From Candidatus Rokuibacteriota bacterium (GTDB taxonomy: Bacteria; Methylomirabilota; Methylomirabilia; Rokubacteriales; CSP1-6), in assembly GCA_003220495.1 (NCBI GenBank), contig QHSP01000015.1, positions 62,001-126,000 of the forward strand: DNA of 64,000 bases, read 5' to 3'. Positions within the stretch are counted from its first letter, which is position 1. Each line of letters begins with the position of its first letter. The notes beneath the pieces were generated by a model that ran no database searches, was not told where the DNA came from, and worked only from the letters and a program-made list of their open reading frames with translations. Shown piece by piece: positions 42,324 to 51,218 of the stretch. The translations under genes were made by a program, and so were the position numbers.

Positions 42324-44162
42324 CTACGCCTCGGCGTACATGGCGTCGATCACGTCCTTGTACTTTCGGTTGACGAACGCGCGCTTGAGCTTCATGGTCG
42401 GCGTGAGCTCCTCGTCCTCCGCGGTGAGGATCTGCTCGATCAGCCGGAATTTCTTGATGGTCTCGACGCGTGCCAGCTGCCGGTTGACCCGGTCGATCTC
42501 GCCGCCGATCAACCGCTGGACTTCCTCGGTCCGGCACAGCGAGGCGAAGTTCGTGAACGGCACGTTCCGCTCCTGGGCGAACTGCGCGACGGTCTCGTGG
42601 TCGATCATCACCAGGCAGGAGAGGAACTTGCGCTTGTCGCCGATGACGACGGCGTCGGAGATGTAGGGCGAGAACTTGAGCTGGTTCTCGATCTCCGACG
42701 GCGTGACGTTCTTGCCGCCCGCGGTGATGATGATGTCCTTCATCCGGTCGGTGATCCGGACGAAGCCGTCGTCGTCCATCACGCCGACGTCGCCGGTGTG
42801 GAGCCAGCCCTCGACCACGGTCTCCGCGGTCTTCGCGGGGTTCTTGTAGTAGCCGAGGAAGACGTGGGGCCCCTTCAGCAAGATCTCTCCGTCGGGGGAG
42901 ACGCGGACCTCCGTGCCGGGGCGGGCGAGGCCCACGGTGCCGAGCTTGATGTGGTCGACCGGCATGGCGGTGGCGAGGCCGCAGTTCTCGGTCTGACCGT
43001 ACACCTCGCGCATGTCGACGCCGAGGGCCATGTACCACTTGATGAGCTCGGGCGCGATCGGCGCCGCACCGGTGGCGGTGCCGCGGGCGCGATGCAGCCC
43101 CATCGAGCGCTTGACGTTGTCGAGCACCAGGAAATCGGCGACCCGGAAGAGCAGACGAAGCCCCAGCCCCGGCCGGCGGCCGGCGATCCGCTGCTCGGCC
43201 ACCCGCGCGCCGACGGAGAGCGCCCAGTGATAGGCGAGCCGGCCCACGCGGGTCGCGTCCCGCATGCGGAGGGCGACCGCCGAGTAGAACTTCTCCCAGA
43301 TCCGCGGCACCGCGAAGAACAGGGCGGGCGCGACTTCACGCAGGTTGTCGGGCACCGTGTCGATGCTCTCGGCGAAGTTGATGGTGGCGCCGGTGCGCAG
43401 CGGGTTGAAGACGCTGACCGTGCGCTCCGCGATGTGGCAGAGCGGCAGGAACGACAGCTGCTGATCGCCCTCGTGCAGCTCGGTGACGTAGTCGGAGTAG
43501 TCGATCTGGAACAGGATGTTGCGGTGGCTCAGCATGGCCCCTTTGGGGGGCCCGGTCGTGCCCGACGTGTAGACGAGGATCGCCAGATCGTCGGGCCGCG
43601 CGAGCTCGATCATTCGCTCGAACGCGCCAGGATTCTCGGCTTCGTAACGCAGGCCGAGCTCGAGGAGCTCGTCGAACGACATCACTTGCTCGTCCTTGAA
43701 GGCGTGGAGCCCCTCGGTGTCGAAGACGACGATCTTCACGAGCTCCGGACAGCCGGCGCGGACCTCGAGGATCTTGTCGAGCTGCTCCTCGTCGGCGGCG
43801 AAGAAGAACCGGGTGCCGCTGTCGTTCACGATGAACTGGACCTGCCGGGCCGAGTCGGTCGTGTAGACGCCGTTGGTGACGCCGCCGACCGACAGGGTTC
43901 CGAGGTCGGTGTAGAGCCACTCCGGGCAGTTGTCGGCCATGATCGAGACCACGTCACGGTGGCGCAGGCCGAGCGCGACCAGCCCGAGCCCGACGTGCTT
44001 CGCCCGCTCGCCGTACTCGTGCCAGCTGACGGCGCGCCACACGCCCAGGTCCTTCTCGCGCATGGCCACGCGGTGCCCGCGCTCGCGGACGACGTGGCGA
44101 AAGAGCTTCGGCAGGGTGTCCTGACCGAAGACCGTGGTCGAGAAGCCGGTCGTCACCGCCAT
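42324..44162 (-). CDS. Long-chain-type acyl-CoA synthetase (AMP-forming)
   Basis: 612 residues. Adenylate-forming motifs are VYTSGTTGPPKGAMLSH (A3), VYGQTENCG (A5), HTGDVG (A7), RITDRMKDIIITAGGKNV (A8) and a C-terminal KLKR with the catalytic lysine region. It activates a carboxylic acid as its CoA thioester. It is embedded in a Liv-type operon, so it probably acts on the imported acid. ATG 44162 fits the family start; its first ten bases overlap the livF gene. Confidence 0.9.
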   Translation of the reverse strand: MAVTTGFSTTVFGQDTLPKLFRHVVRERGHRVAMREKDLGVWRAVSWHEYGERAKHVGLGLVALGLRHRDVVSIMADNCPEWLYTDLGTLSVGGVTNGVYTTDSARQVQFIVNDSGTRFFFAADEEQLDKILEVRAGCPELVKIVVFDTEGLHAFKDEQVMSFDELLELGLRYEAENPGAFERMIELARPDDLAILVYTSGTTGPPKGAMLSHRNILFQIDYSDYVTELHEGDQQLSFLPLCHIAERTVSVFNPLRTGATINFAESIDTVPDNLREVAPALFFAVPRIWEKFYSAVALRMRDATRVGRLAYHWALSVGARVAEQRIAGRRPGLGLRLLFRVADFLVLDNVKRSMGLHRARGTATGAAPIAPELIKWYMALGVDMREVYGQTENCGLATAMPVDHIKLGTVGLARPGTEVRVSPDGEILLKGPHVFLGYYKNPAKTAETVVEGWLHTGDVGVMDDDGFVRITDRMKDIIITAGGKNVTPSEIENQLKFSPYISDAVVIGDKRKFLSCLVMIDHETVAQFAQERNVPFTNFASLCRTEEVQRLIGGEIDRVNRQLARVETIKKFRLIEQILTAEDEELTPTMKLKRAFVNRKYKDVIDAMYAEA

Positions 44163-44926
44163 GTCTTCTTCCTCTTCCAGCGCCGCGTGCCGCGGACGCC
44201 CGACTCCTTCATGCCGAGGTAGAACTCCTTGATGTCCTCTTTCTCGAGGAGCCGCGGGCACGTGTCCTCCATCACGATGCGGCCGACCTCGAGCACGTAG
44301 CCGTAGTCGGCGATGTGGAGCGCCATGTTGGCGTTCTGCTCCACCAGGAGGACCGTCACTCCGCGCTCCCGGTTGATCCGGGCGATGATCTCGAAGATCT
44401 CCTTGACGAGCCGGGGCGAGAGGCCGAGCGACGGCTCGTCCAGCAGCATCATCCGCGGCCGCGCCATCAGGGCCCGGCTGATCGCGAGCATCTGCTGCTC
44501 GCCCCCCGAGAGCGAGCCCGCGCGCTGCTCGGCCCGCGACCGCAGGACCGGGAAGTACGAGTAGACGAGCTCCAGGTCCTCGGCGACGCCGGCGACGTCC
44601 CGCCGCGTGAACGCGCCCATCAACAAGTTCTCACGGACCGAGAGGAACGGGAACACTTCACGTCCCTCCGGCACGTGGCTGATGCCGAGCCGGGTCACCT
44701 TGTCGGGGTCCATGCCCTGGATCTCCCGCCCCGCGAAGGTCACCGTGCCCTTCTGGGGATCCATCACGCCGGAGACGGTCTTGAGGATCGTGCTCTTGCC
44801 CGCGCCGTTGGCGCCCAGGATCGTGACCACGGAGCGCTCCGGCACCGCGAAGCTGATGCCCCGGATGGCCATGATCGGACCATAGTAGGTCTCGAGGTTC
44901 GCGACGGCGAGCAAGGTGTCGGCCAT
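44153..44926 (-). CDS. livF: Liv-type ABC transporter ATPase (LivF)
   Basis: 257 residues. Walker A is GANGAGKST, signature LSGGEQQM, Walker B MMLLDEPSLGL and switch His in LLVEQNANMAL, all typical of LivF. It energises the LivHM permease. The last residues are Lys/Arg rich (RRWKRKKTWR) and overlap the acyl-CoA ligase start. It follows livG by 3 bp. Confidence 0.93.
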   Translation of the reverse strand: MADTLLAVANLETYYGPIMAIRGISFAVPERSVVTILGANGAGKSTILKTVSGVMDPQKGTVTFAGREIQGMDPDKVTRLGISHVPEGREVFPFLSVRENLLMGAFTRRDVAGVAEDLELVYSYFPVLRSRAEQRAGSLSGGEQQMLAISRALMARPRMMLLDEPSLGLSPRLVKEIFEIIARINRERGVTVLLVEQNANMALHIADYGYVLEVGRIVMEDTCPRLLEKEDIKEFYLGMKESGVRGTRRWKRKKTWR

Positions 44927-44929
44927 CGG

Positions 44930-45688
44930 TCAGCCGCCCAGGTAGGCCTTGATCACGTCGGGATGCTCCTGCACCTCGCGCGCGGTGCCGAGGGCGATCG
45001 GTCGCCCGTAGTTCACCGCGAGCACCCGATCGGACACCGAGCTGACCAGGCTCATGTCGTGCTCGACCATCAGCACGGTGACGCCCAGGACGGTCCGGAT
45101 GTCCTGGATCCAGAACGCCATGTCCTCGGTCTCCTCGACGCTCAGGCCCGAGGACGGCTCGTCCAGGAGCAGGAGCCGCGGTCGCGTGCAGAGCGCCCGC
45201 GCCATCTCGACCACCTTGCGCACACCGTAGGCCAGGTTGACGACGAGGTTGTCACGGTGCGGCTGCAGGTCCAGGAAATCGATCACGCGCTCCACCGCCT
45301 CGCGGTGCTCGAGCTCGAGGGCGCGCACGCTCGGCAGGAACAGGAGCTCCTCCACGAAGCGCGAGCGCTTGTGGGCGTGGCGGCCGAGCAGGAGGTTCTG
45401 GAGCACGGTCGCGTGCTCGAACAGCTCGATGTTCTGGAACGTCCGCGCGATGCCGCGGCGGGCGACCTCGTGCGGCGGCACCCGTGTGATGTCCTCGCCG
45501 TCGAAGATCAGCCGGCCCGCGGTCGGCTCGTAGATTCGCGACACGAGATTGAAGATCGTCGTCTTGCCGGCGCCATTGGGGCCAATGATCGTGAAGACCT
45601 CGCCCGGCTCGATCTGGAAGCTCACGCCGTCGACGGCCCGCAGCCCGCCGAAGTCCATGACGAGGCCGTCCGCGGCGAAGAGGCTCAT
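44930..45688 (-). CDS. livG: Liv-type ABC transporter ATPase (LivG)
   Basis: 252 residues. Walker A is GPNGAGKTT, Walker B RLLLLDEPSSGL, and the His switch MVEHDMSLV; the signature is the LivG variant LAYGVRKVVEMARAL. It forms the ATPase heterodimer with LivF. ATG 45688 was selected because the family N-terminus (MSLFAADGLVMDFGG) begins there. It overlaps livM by 4 bases. Confidence 0.92.
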   Translation of the reverse strand: MSLFAADGLVMDFGGLRAVDGVSFQIEPGEVFTIIGPNGAGKTTIFNLVSRIYEPTAGRLIFDGEDITRVPPHEVARRGIARTFQNIELFEHATVLQNLLLGRHAHKRSRFVEELLFLPSVRALELEHREAVERVIDFLDLQPHRDNLVVNLAYGVRKVVEMARALCTRPRLLLLDEPSSGLSVEETEDMAFWIQDIRTVLGVTVLMVEHDMSLVSSVSDRVLAVNYGRPIALGTAREVQEHPDVIKAYLGG

Positions 45689-46833
45689 CGCAACCGCTCC
45701 GACCGCATGTAGGTCTTCTGGCGACGAAAGGTCGCGCGCTTGTAGAGCGGGAACGTCGAGAAGTAGAGCTGGATCTTGCGCCACCGGCCGTAGATCCCGA
45801 GAGGCTCGAACAGGATGAAGAGCACGAGGATCACGCCGAAGAGCCCGGGCTCGAGGCCCGGCTTCTTGACGAATTGATCCACCGCGAGAAACGTGGCCGC
45901 GCCGGCCTCCTTCCCGAATGGCGAGGCAATGGCGCTCAGCCACACCGGAATCGAGTCACGGGCCTGCGAGATCGCCACCGGCAGGAGCGCCACGAAGACG
46001 GCGCCGAAGAGCGCGCCGTGAAGGCTGCCGAGGCCGCCGACGACCACCATCAGGAGGAACTGGATCGAGAGCAGCACGGTGAAGATGTCGGGCGCCAGGA
46101 AGCCGATCTTGTGCGCGAACAAGGCACCCGCGACGCCCATGAGCGCGGCCGAATAGGCGAAGGCGCTCGTCTTGTAGACGGCGAGGTTTACGCCCATCGA
46201 CTGCGCGGCGATCTCGCTGTCCCGGATCGCCACCCAGGCGCGGCCCGTCGGCGCGCGCAGAAGGTTGCCCGTCAGCCAGAGGCCGGCGATCAGGAAGGCG
46301 AGGCACAGGAAGTAGAACGCGGTGTCGCCGCCCAGGTGGACGCCGAAGACGACGGGCTTCTCGACGGCCTTGCCCTTGAGCCCGCCGGTCACGCGCTCCC
46401 AGCGCGTCAGCGCTTCCTGGATGATCAGCGCGAATGCCAGGGTCGCGATCGAGAGGTAGACGCCGGTCATGCGCAGCGCGGGCAGGCCCACGAGCACGCC
46501 GACCGCCGCCGTCACCACGCAGGCCAGCGCGACCCCGACGACCCACGGCAATCCCAGATCGTGGACGACGTAGACATGCGTGTAGGCGCCGATGCCGAGG
46601 AAGGCGGCGTGGCCGAGGCTGACGAGGCCCGTGTAGCCGGCGAGCACCATGAGCGAGAGGCCGCAGAGGCCGTAAATGAACACGAGGCTCACGTCGACGA
46701 CGTACGCCGGGATCAGCAGCGGGAGCACCAGCAAGCCCACCAGGAGAGCCAGATACCAGTTGCGCTGGACGTCGTCGCGAAAGATTCCCAGATCCTGATC
46801 GTAGGAGGTCTTGAACACGAAGCGCACGCTCAC
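45685..46833 (-). CDS. livM: Liv-type ABC permease (LivM)
   Basis: 382 residues with about ten membrane helices. LivM features include GLCGLSLMVLAGYTGLVSLG, TGVYLSIATLAFALIIQEA, RDSEIAAQSMGVNLAVYK and GGLGSLHGALFGA. It forms the channel with LivH. The start is GTG 46833, overlapping the livH stop. A roughly 40-residue segment near the C-terminus (ASPFGKEAGAATFLAVDQF) looks like an insertion relative to short LivM proteins. Confidence 0.9.
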   Translation of the reverse strand: MSVRFVFKTSYDQDLGIFRDDVQRNWYLALLVGLLVLPLLIPAYVVDVSLVFIYGLCGLSLMVLAGYTGLVSLGHAAFLGIGAYTHVYVVHDLGLPWVVGVALACVVTAAVGVLVGLPALRMTGVYLSIATLAFALIIQEALTRWERVTGGLKGKAVEKPVVFGVHLGGDTAFYFLCLAFLIAGLWLTGNLLRAPTGRAWVAIRDSEIAAQSMGVNLAVYKTSAFAYSAALMGVAGALFAHKIGFLAPDIFTVLLSIQFLLMVVVGGLGSLHGALFGAVFVALLPVAISQARDSIPVWLSAIASPFGKEAGAATFLAVDQFVKKPGLEPGLFGVILVLFILFEPLGIYGRWRKIQLYFSTFPLYKRATFRRQKTYMRSERLR

Positions 46834-47702
46834 ACCTTCTTCCTCGTGATCGCCCCGAACATGCCCTGAGGCCGCACCGCGAGCACGACGAGCAGGACGA
46901 CGTACGCCGCGACGTCCTTGAATCCCTGGGGCAGGTAGGCGCCGGAGAAGAGCTCGATCAGCCCGATCGTGATCCCGCCGACCAGCGCGCCCGGGATCGA
47001 GCCGAAGCCGCCGAGCACCGCCGCGGCGAACGCCTTGAGGCCGATGAACCCGAGGTTGATGTCGATCAACGACACCGGCGCCAGCAGGACGCCGGCGATC
47101 GCGGCGACTCCCGCCGAGATCGCCCAGATCAGCGAGAACATCAGCTTCACCGGGATGCCCATGTAGTAGGCGGCGAGCTGATTCTGCGACGAGGCCTGCA
47201 TCGCCAGGCCGATTCGCGTGAAGGTGAAGAACGCGTACAGCACCGCGCACAGCACCACCGTGCCGATGATGATCGACACGTACTCGTGGCTGACCGCGAC
47301 CCCGGCCAGGCGGGTGGCGCGCGCGCTGAACGGCGTCGGGAGCGTGTAGATCTCCGAGCCCCACGCGATCGACGCGAAGCTCCGGAAGATCGCGCCGAGC
47401 CCGATCGTCAGCATGACGACCGAGAACTGCGGCTGGCCGATGATCCGTCGAAGGATCGTCGCGTCCAGCACCGCGCCGAAGAGGGCGACCAGGGCCACCG
47501 CGAGCGCGAAGGCCACCCAGTACCCGACCCCGTACCAGACCACGAACATGTAGCAGGTGAAGGCGCCCAGCATCAGGAGGTCGCCCTGCGCGAAGTTCAC
47601 CAGCTCCGTGGCCTTGTAGATCAGGACGAAGCCGAGCGCGACCAGCCCATAGATGCAGCCCACGGCGAGACCGTTCAGCACCAGTTGTAGGATCGTGTCC
47701 AG
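46830..47702 (-). CDS. livH: Liv-type ABC permease (LivH), probable CTG start
   Basis: 290 residues. Family features include LVLNGLAVGCIYGLVALGF, ATELVNFAQGDLLMLGAF and GGFGSIPGALVGG. The first ATG/GTG candidate (47681) misses the conserved beginning. Extending upstream gives LDTILQLVLNG, where LivH proteins usually have Met at the first position; that codon is CTG at 47702-47700, four bases after GGGAGGA and about 29 nt from the predicted transcription start. A CTG start is therefore likely. It is the first gene of the Liv operon. Confidence 0.88.
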   Translation of the reverse strand: MDTILQLVLNGLAVGCIYGLVALGFVLIYKATELVNFAQGDLLMLGAFTCYMFVVWYGVGYWVAFALAVALVALFGAVLDATILRRIIGQPQFSVVMLTIGLGAIFRSFASIAWGSEIYTLPTPFSARATRLAGVAVSHEYVSIIIGTVVLCAVLYAFFTFTRIGLAMQASSQNQLAAYYMGIPVKLMFSLIWAISAGVAAIAGVLLAPVSLIDINLGFIGLKAFAAAVLGGFGSIPGALVGGITIGLIELFSGAYLPQGFKDVAAYVVLLVVLAVRPQGMFGAITRKKV

Positions 47703-47737
47703 CGCGTCCTCCCAGGGTCGTCGAGCGAAATGCTCCG

Positions 47738-47766
47738 TTTATAGCCAGCGCGGCGCCATCCGTCAA
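47738..47766 (-). promoter_or_regulatory. Promoter of the Liv operon
   Basis: Minus-strand TTGACG (47766-47761), 17-bp spacer, TATAAA (47743-47738): five of six matches in each hexamer. Expected start near 47731. An inverted repeat CCGTC/GACGG (47760-47764 and 47771-47775) overlaps the -35 and may be an operator. Confidence 0.65.
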
Positions 47767-47813
47767 TCCGGACGGGAGTTTCGCTTCTCCCGCGATCCGG
47801 GCGGCGGGTGGGA

Positions 47814-47842
47814 TTGCCACGCGACGACCGCTCGTTTACACT
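47814..47842 (+). promoter_or_regulatory. Divergent promoter of the ferritin-like gene
   Basis: TTGCCA (47814-47819), exactly 17 bp, then TACACT (47837-47842). Expected transcription start is near 47849, giving a 31-nt leader before ATG 47880. Confidence 0.55.
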
Positions 47843-47845
47843 TCG

Positions 47846-47861
47846 ATGAACAGCGGTTCAT
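47846..47861. promoter_or_regulatory. Perfect inverted repeat at the start site, probable operator
   Basis: ATGAAC-N4-GTTCAT, a perfect 16-bp dyad, covers the predicted start site of the ferritin-like gene. Its size and symmetry suit a dimeric TetR- or GntR-type repressor. No regulator gene is adjacent. Confidence 0.5.
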
Positions 47862-47879
47862 TTCCCGTGGAGGACCCCG

Positions 47880-48635
47880 ATGGATCGTCCGATCGCCTAC
47901 GACAAGCTCGCGCGTGAAGAGCGGTTCGTGAGGATGCGCGCGCGCGAGGTCGCGGAGCTGAAGGTGGCCCAGGGGCTCCCGCCGTTTCCGGATCTCTCGA
48001 GCCGCGAGTCGATCAAGGAACGGGTGCACGGGATCATGGTCGGCGAGCTCCAGGCGATGGAGGGCGCCGGCCGGAGCGTGTGCGACTTCCCCGACGCGCC
48101 CTGGGACTTCACGATGGACATGGCGCGCCAGGTCTGGGACGAGTCGCGCCACGTCGAGATCTATCTGAGGCTGCTCGAGCATCTCGACGGCTACGCCGGG
48201 GAGTATCCCGAGACGACGATCCTCTGGCGCTGCGCCTGCGCCGAGGACGCCGCCGCGCGCGTCGCGGGAGTCAACCGCGGTCTCGAGGGCCTCGCGTGCG
48301 ATGTCTTCAACCAGCTCGTGCACATCGCACGCAAGATCGGCGACCCGGTCCTGGAACGCGCCGTGGACTTCGTCCTGGCCGACGAGATCACCCATGTCCG
48401 CATGGGCTCGAAGTGGCTGACCAAGCTCACCGAGGGCGACGCCGAGCGCCGGCGCCGTGCGATCGAGTTCCAGGAGAGCATCGACGAGCGCTTCAATCTC
48501 GGCGGCGTCCGCCGCGAGGGCGACCACGACGCGGTCTCCATCTCCATCGCGACGGACGTGCGGCGGATGGCGGGGTTCACGGAAGAAGAGATCGAGCGTC
48601 TGATCAAGACCACCCAGCGGTCTCAGGTCTACTGA
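47880..48635 (+). CDS. Ferritin-like domain protein (DUF455-like)
   Basis: 251 residues of helical bundle. Four helices carry potential di-iron ligands: GELQAMEGAGR, DESRHVEIY, EGLACDVFN and DEITHVRMG. Family members are diiron proteins of oxidase or hydroxylase type; the reaction is unknown. GGAGG precedes the ATG. A second ferritin-like gene follows after 5 bp, suggesting a heteromeric or sequential pair. Confidence 0.78.
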   Translation: MDRPIAYDKLAREERFVRMRAREVAELKVAQGLPPFPDLSSRESIKERVHGIMVGELQAMEGAGRSVCDFPDAPWDFTMDMARQVWDESRHVEIYLRLLEHLDGYAGEYPETTILWRCACAEDAAARVAGVNRGLEGLACDVFNQLVHIARKIGDPVLERAVDFVLADEITHVRMGSKWLTKLTEGDAERRRRAIEFQESIDERFNLGGVRREGDHDAVSISIATDVRRMAGFTEEEIERLIKTTQRSQVY

Positions 48636-48640
48636 CGGGC

Positions 48641-49642
48641 GTGTCGCAGCCCCTCGAAGGAACCTTCAGCGCCGAGCATTCGGCTCGTCTGCTCCGCCAA
48701 TACCGCTACGTCGTCGAGCGCACGATGCGGGCGCTCGGCGGCTGGATCGCCCTCACGCCTGAATTATCGGCCAAGCTCCTGATGGGCCGCCACGTGTGGG
48801 ACCTCGCCCAGCACTGCGACGCCTTCGGCCAGCGCCTCCCCGAGCTCCGCTCACACGCCCAGGTCTCGGAGGCGGCGAATCCCGCGGTCGCCACGTTCAT
48901 GGACTCGCTCGAGGACGCCGAAGGGCCCGATCAGACGGTCGAGCGGCTGGTGGGCGTGTACGTCGTGCTGAAGCCCCACTTGCTCGCGACGTATCGCGAT
49001 CATCTGGCTCACGCCAATCCGGTCTACGAGCCGCCGACCCGCCGCATCCTGGCGCGGTGCATCGACGACGAGGAGCGCCACATCGCGGCAGGTGACACGA
49101 TACTGAAGTATCTCGCCGCCGGCCCGCGGGTGATCGATCGCGTGAGCGCGCGACGCCGGCATCTGGACGGGCTGCTGGCGGCCGCGGGCGGCGTGACAGG
49201 CGCCGGGCTTCCGATGCGTGAGGCCCTCGACGTCGCGGTCGGCCAGGCCGAGCTCGTCGGCCAGGCCGAGCTCTCGGACGACGGGAGGGAGTTCATTCGA
49301 TTGGAGAGGGCGACAGGCGCCTGGCCAATCCCCGCGGACCTTGAGAAGGCCCAGCGCTCGTTCGCCGACGCGCTCGTGGCGGGTGACGACACCGCCTTGG
49401 CTCGCCTGCTCGTACCGGGTCTCGAGCTCGAGACGACCGCGTGGGCTCTTCTGCGCGGCACCTCGTATTCCCACCATGTCACGGTCGCGTTCGCGCGGCT
49501 CGGCCACCAGCGGCTCGTGAAGACGAGGCTCGACGGCCCGTCGAGCTCGGCGACGGTGCTCGCCCGCTGGGTCTCGTCTCCGGAGGGCTGGCGCATCGCC
49601 GCCCTCGACGTCGCCGGGCGAGACGGCGTCCGCCCGGCCTAG
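48641..49642 (+). CDS. Second ferritin-like helical protein with C-terminal extra domain
   Basis: 333 residues. The N-terminal two-thirds looks ferritin-like, with QHCDAFGQRLPELR and CIDDEERHIAAGD as possible metal-ligand helices. From about 235 a smaller alpha/beta region follows (RSFADALVAGDDTALARLL, VARWVSSPEGWRIAAL-like), resembling a SnoaL/NTF2-type fold. GTG 48641 starts 5 bp after the previous gene. A perfect 18-bp tandem duplication lies inside the gene and encodes VGQAEL twice. The function is unknown. Confidence 0.65.
   Translation: MSQPLEGTFSAEHSARLLRQYRYVVERTMRALGGWIALTPELSAKLLMGRHVWDLAQHCDAFGQRLPELRSHAQVSEAANPAVATFMDSLEDAEGPDQTVERLVGVYVVLKPHLLATYRDHLAHANPVYEPPTRRILARCIDDEERHIAAGDTILKYLAAGPRVIDRVSARRRHLDGLLAAAGGVTGAGLPMREALDVAVGQAELVGQAELSDDGREFIRLERATGAWPIPADLEKAQRSFADALVAGDDTALARLLVPGLELETTAWALLRGTSYSHHVTVAFARLGHQRLVKTRLDGPSSSATVLARWVSSPEGWRIAALDVAGRDGVRPA
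49238..49273 (+). repeat. Perfect 18-bp tandem duplication inside the second ferritin-like gene
   Basis: GTCGGCCAGGCCGAGCTC occurs twice head to tail (49238-49255 and 49256-49273), adding six residues (VGQAEL) in frame. This looks like a recent slippage event or local duplication. Confidence 0.85.
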
Positions 49643-49649
49643 AGCCTCG

Positions 49650-50996
49650 TTGTTCGGCACCGTCCTCGTCGCCAACCGGGGAGAGATCGCCCGCCGGGTG
49701 TTCCGCGCCTGCCGCGCGCTCGGCCTCCGGACCCTCGCGGTGTACTCGGAGGCGGATCGGGGAGCTCTGCACGTGCGGGACGCCGACGCGGCGGTCGAGA
49801 TCGGGGGTGCACCCGCCCGCGAAAGCTACCTCAACGCCGAGCGCATCCTCGAAGCGGCACGCGAGGCGGGGGCCGACGCCATCCATCCCGGCTACGGCTT
49901 TCTCTCGGAGAGCTGGCGATTCGCCGAGGCCGTACAGCGCGCCGGGATCGTCTTCATCGGACCCAGGCCCGACGCGATCCGCAAGATGGGAGACAAGATC
50001 CAGGCGCGCCGGCTGATGAGCGCGGCCGGCGTCTCGGTGCTGCCCGGCAGCTTCGACGCGGTCGCCGACGTCGCCGGCGCCGAGGCGATCGCGCGTGAGG
50101 TCGGCTACCCCATCATCCTGAAAGCCGCCGCCGGCGGCGGGGGCATCGGCATGGCGCGCGTCGACAAGCCCGGCGATCTCGGCGCCGCGTTCGCCGCGGC
50201 GAATCGACGTGCCCAGGCCGCGTTCGGGACGGGAGAGCTCTACGTCGAGCGCTATCTGGAACGGCCGAGGCACGTGGAGGTCCAGGTGTTCGGCGACGAC
50301 GCTGGAACAGTCGTCCACATGCACGAGCGCGAATGCTCGATCCAGCGGCGTCACCAGAAGCTCGTCGAGGAGTCGCCGGCGCCGGGCTTACCGGCGGCAA
50401 CGAAGACAGGGCTGACGGCCGCCGCGGTCGCCGGCGCCAGGGCCATCGGCTACACGAACGCCGGGACGATGGAGTTCCTCGTGGACGAGAGCGGGGGATT
50501 CTACTTCCTCGAGATGAACGCCCGGCTCCAGGTCGAGCATCCCGTCACCGAGGAAGTGACGGGGCTCGATCTCGTCGTCGCTCAGCTTCGCGCGGCGGCG
50601 GGCGAGCCGCTGCCGTGGCCCCAGAGCGAGATCGTCCAGCGCCGAGCGGCGATCGAGTGCCGAGTGTATGCTGAGGACCCGTCGAAGGGCTTCCTGCCCT
50701 CGCCCGGTACGGTTCAGAGGCTCGAGCTGCCGTCGGGCGATGGAATCAGGATCGAATCGGGAGTCGAAGCCGGGAGCACGGTGTCCGTCCACTACGACCC
50801 GCTGCTTCTCAAGCTGATCGCCTACGGAGCGACCCGGGCGAAGGCGATCGAGCGCCTGGCCGATGCGCTCGATCGCTGCACGATCGAGGGCGTTCGGACC
50901 ACGCTTCCGTTTCTGCGTCGGGTGGTCGCGAGCGCCGAGTTCCGGCAGGGCCGGGTACACACGCAGATGCTCGAACAAGGAGCGTTCAATGCCTGA
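49650..50996 (+). CDS. accC: Biotin carboxylase
   Basis: 448 residues. ATP-grasp features include VLVANRGEIARRVFRA, DAIHPGYGFLSES, ILKAAAGGGGIGM, RDCSVQ-type ECSIQRRHQKLVEE, EMNARLQVEHPVTE and YDPLLLKLIAYG. It carboxylates biotin on a carrier protein using bicarbonate and ATP. TTG 49650 fits the family start. A small biotin carrier overlaps its end. No carboxyltransferase gene is in the window, so the final acceptor is unknown; it could be acetyl-CoA or another acyl-CoA. Confidence 0.9.
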   Translation: MFGTVLVANRGEIARRVFRACRALGLRTLAVYSEADRGALHVRDADAAVEIGGAPARESYLNAERILEAAREAGADAIHPGYGFLSESWRFAEAVQRAGIVFIGPRPDAIRKMGDKIQARRLMSAAGVSVLPGSFDAVADVAGAEAIAREVGYPIILKAAAGGGGIGMARVDKPGDLGAAFAAANRRAQAAFGTGELYVERYLERPRHVEVQVFGDDAGTVVHMHERECSIQRRHQKLVEESPAPGLPAATKTGLTAAAVAGARAIGYTNAGTMEFLVDESGGFYFLEMNARLQVEHPVTEEVTGLDLVVAQLRAAAGEPLPWPQSEIVQRRAAIECRVYAEDPSKGFLPSPGTVQRLELPSGDGIRIESGVEAGSTVSVHYDPLLLKLIAYGATRAKAIERLADALDRCTIEGVRTTLPFLRRVVASAEFRQGRVHTQMLEQGAFNA

Positions 50997-51204
50997 GGAG
51001 ATCAAGGCGCACATCACGGGGGTCGTGTTTCAGATCACCACCAAGCCCGGCGATCGGGTGGCGGCCGGCGACGCGGTGATCGTGCTCGAGTCGATGAAGA
51101 TGGAGATCCCCGTCGAGGCGCCGCGGGCCGGCGCGGTAAAGGAGATCAAGGTCCAGGAAGGGCAGACCGTCCAGGAAGGCGACGTCGTCGCCGTGCTGGA
51201 GTAG
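50989..51204 (+). CDS. Minimal biotin carrier protein
   Basis: 71 residues forming a single biotinyl domain, half the length of AccB. The biotin site is ESMKMEIPV with Lys37. VFQITTKPGDRVAAGD and QEGQTVQEGDVVAVLE are the flanking hairpins. It overlaps the carboxylase gene by 8 bases, so they function as a pair. Such compact carriers are common in non-acetyl-CoA carboxylases and detached systems. Confidence 0.9.
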   Translation: MPEEIKAHITGVVFQITTKPGDRVAAGDAVIVLESMKMEIPVEAPRAGAVKEIKVQEGQTVQEGDVVAVLE

Positions 51205-51218
51205 TTGGGGAGGACCGG

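Noticed and set aside
45874-46869. Plus-strand 331-codon frame opposite livM
   Set aside because: Antisense shadow of a clear permease gene, with Glu/Arg/His-rich sequence and no motif.
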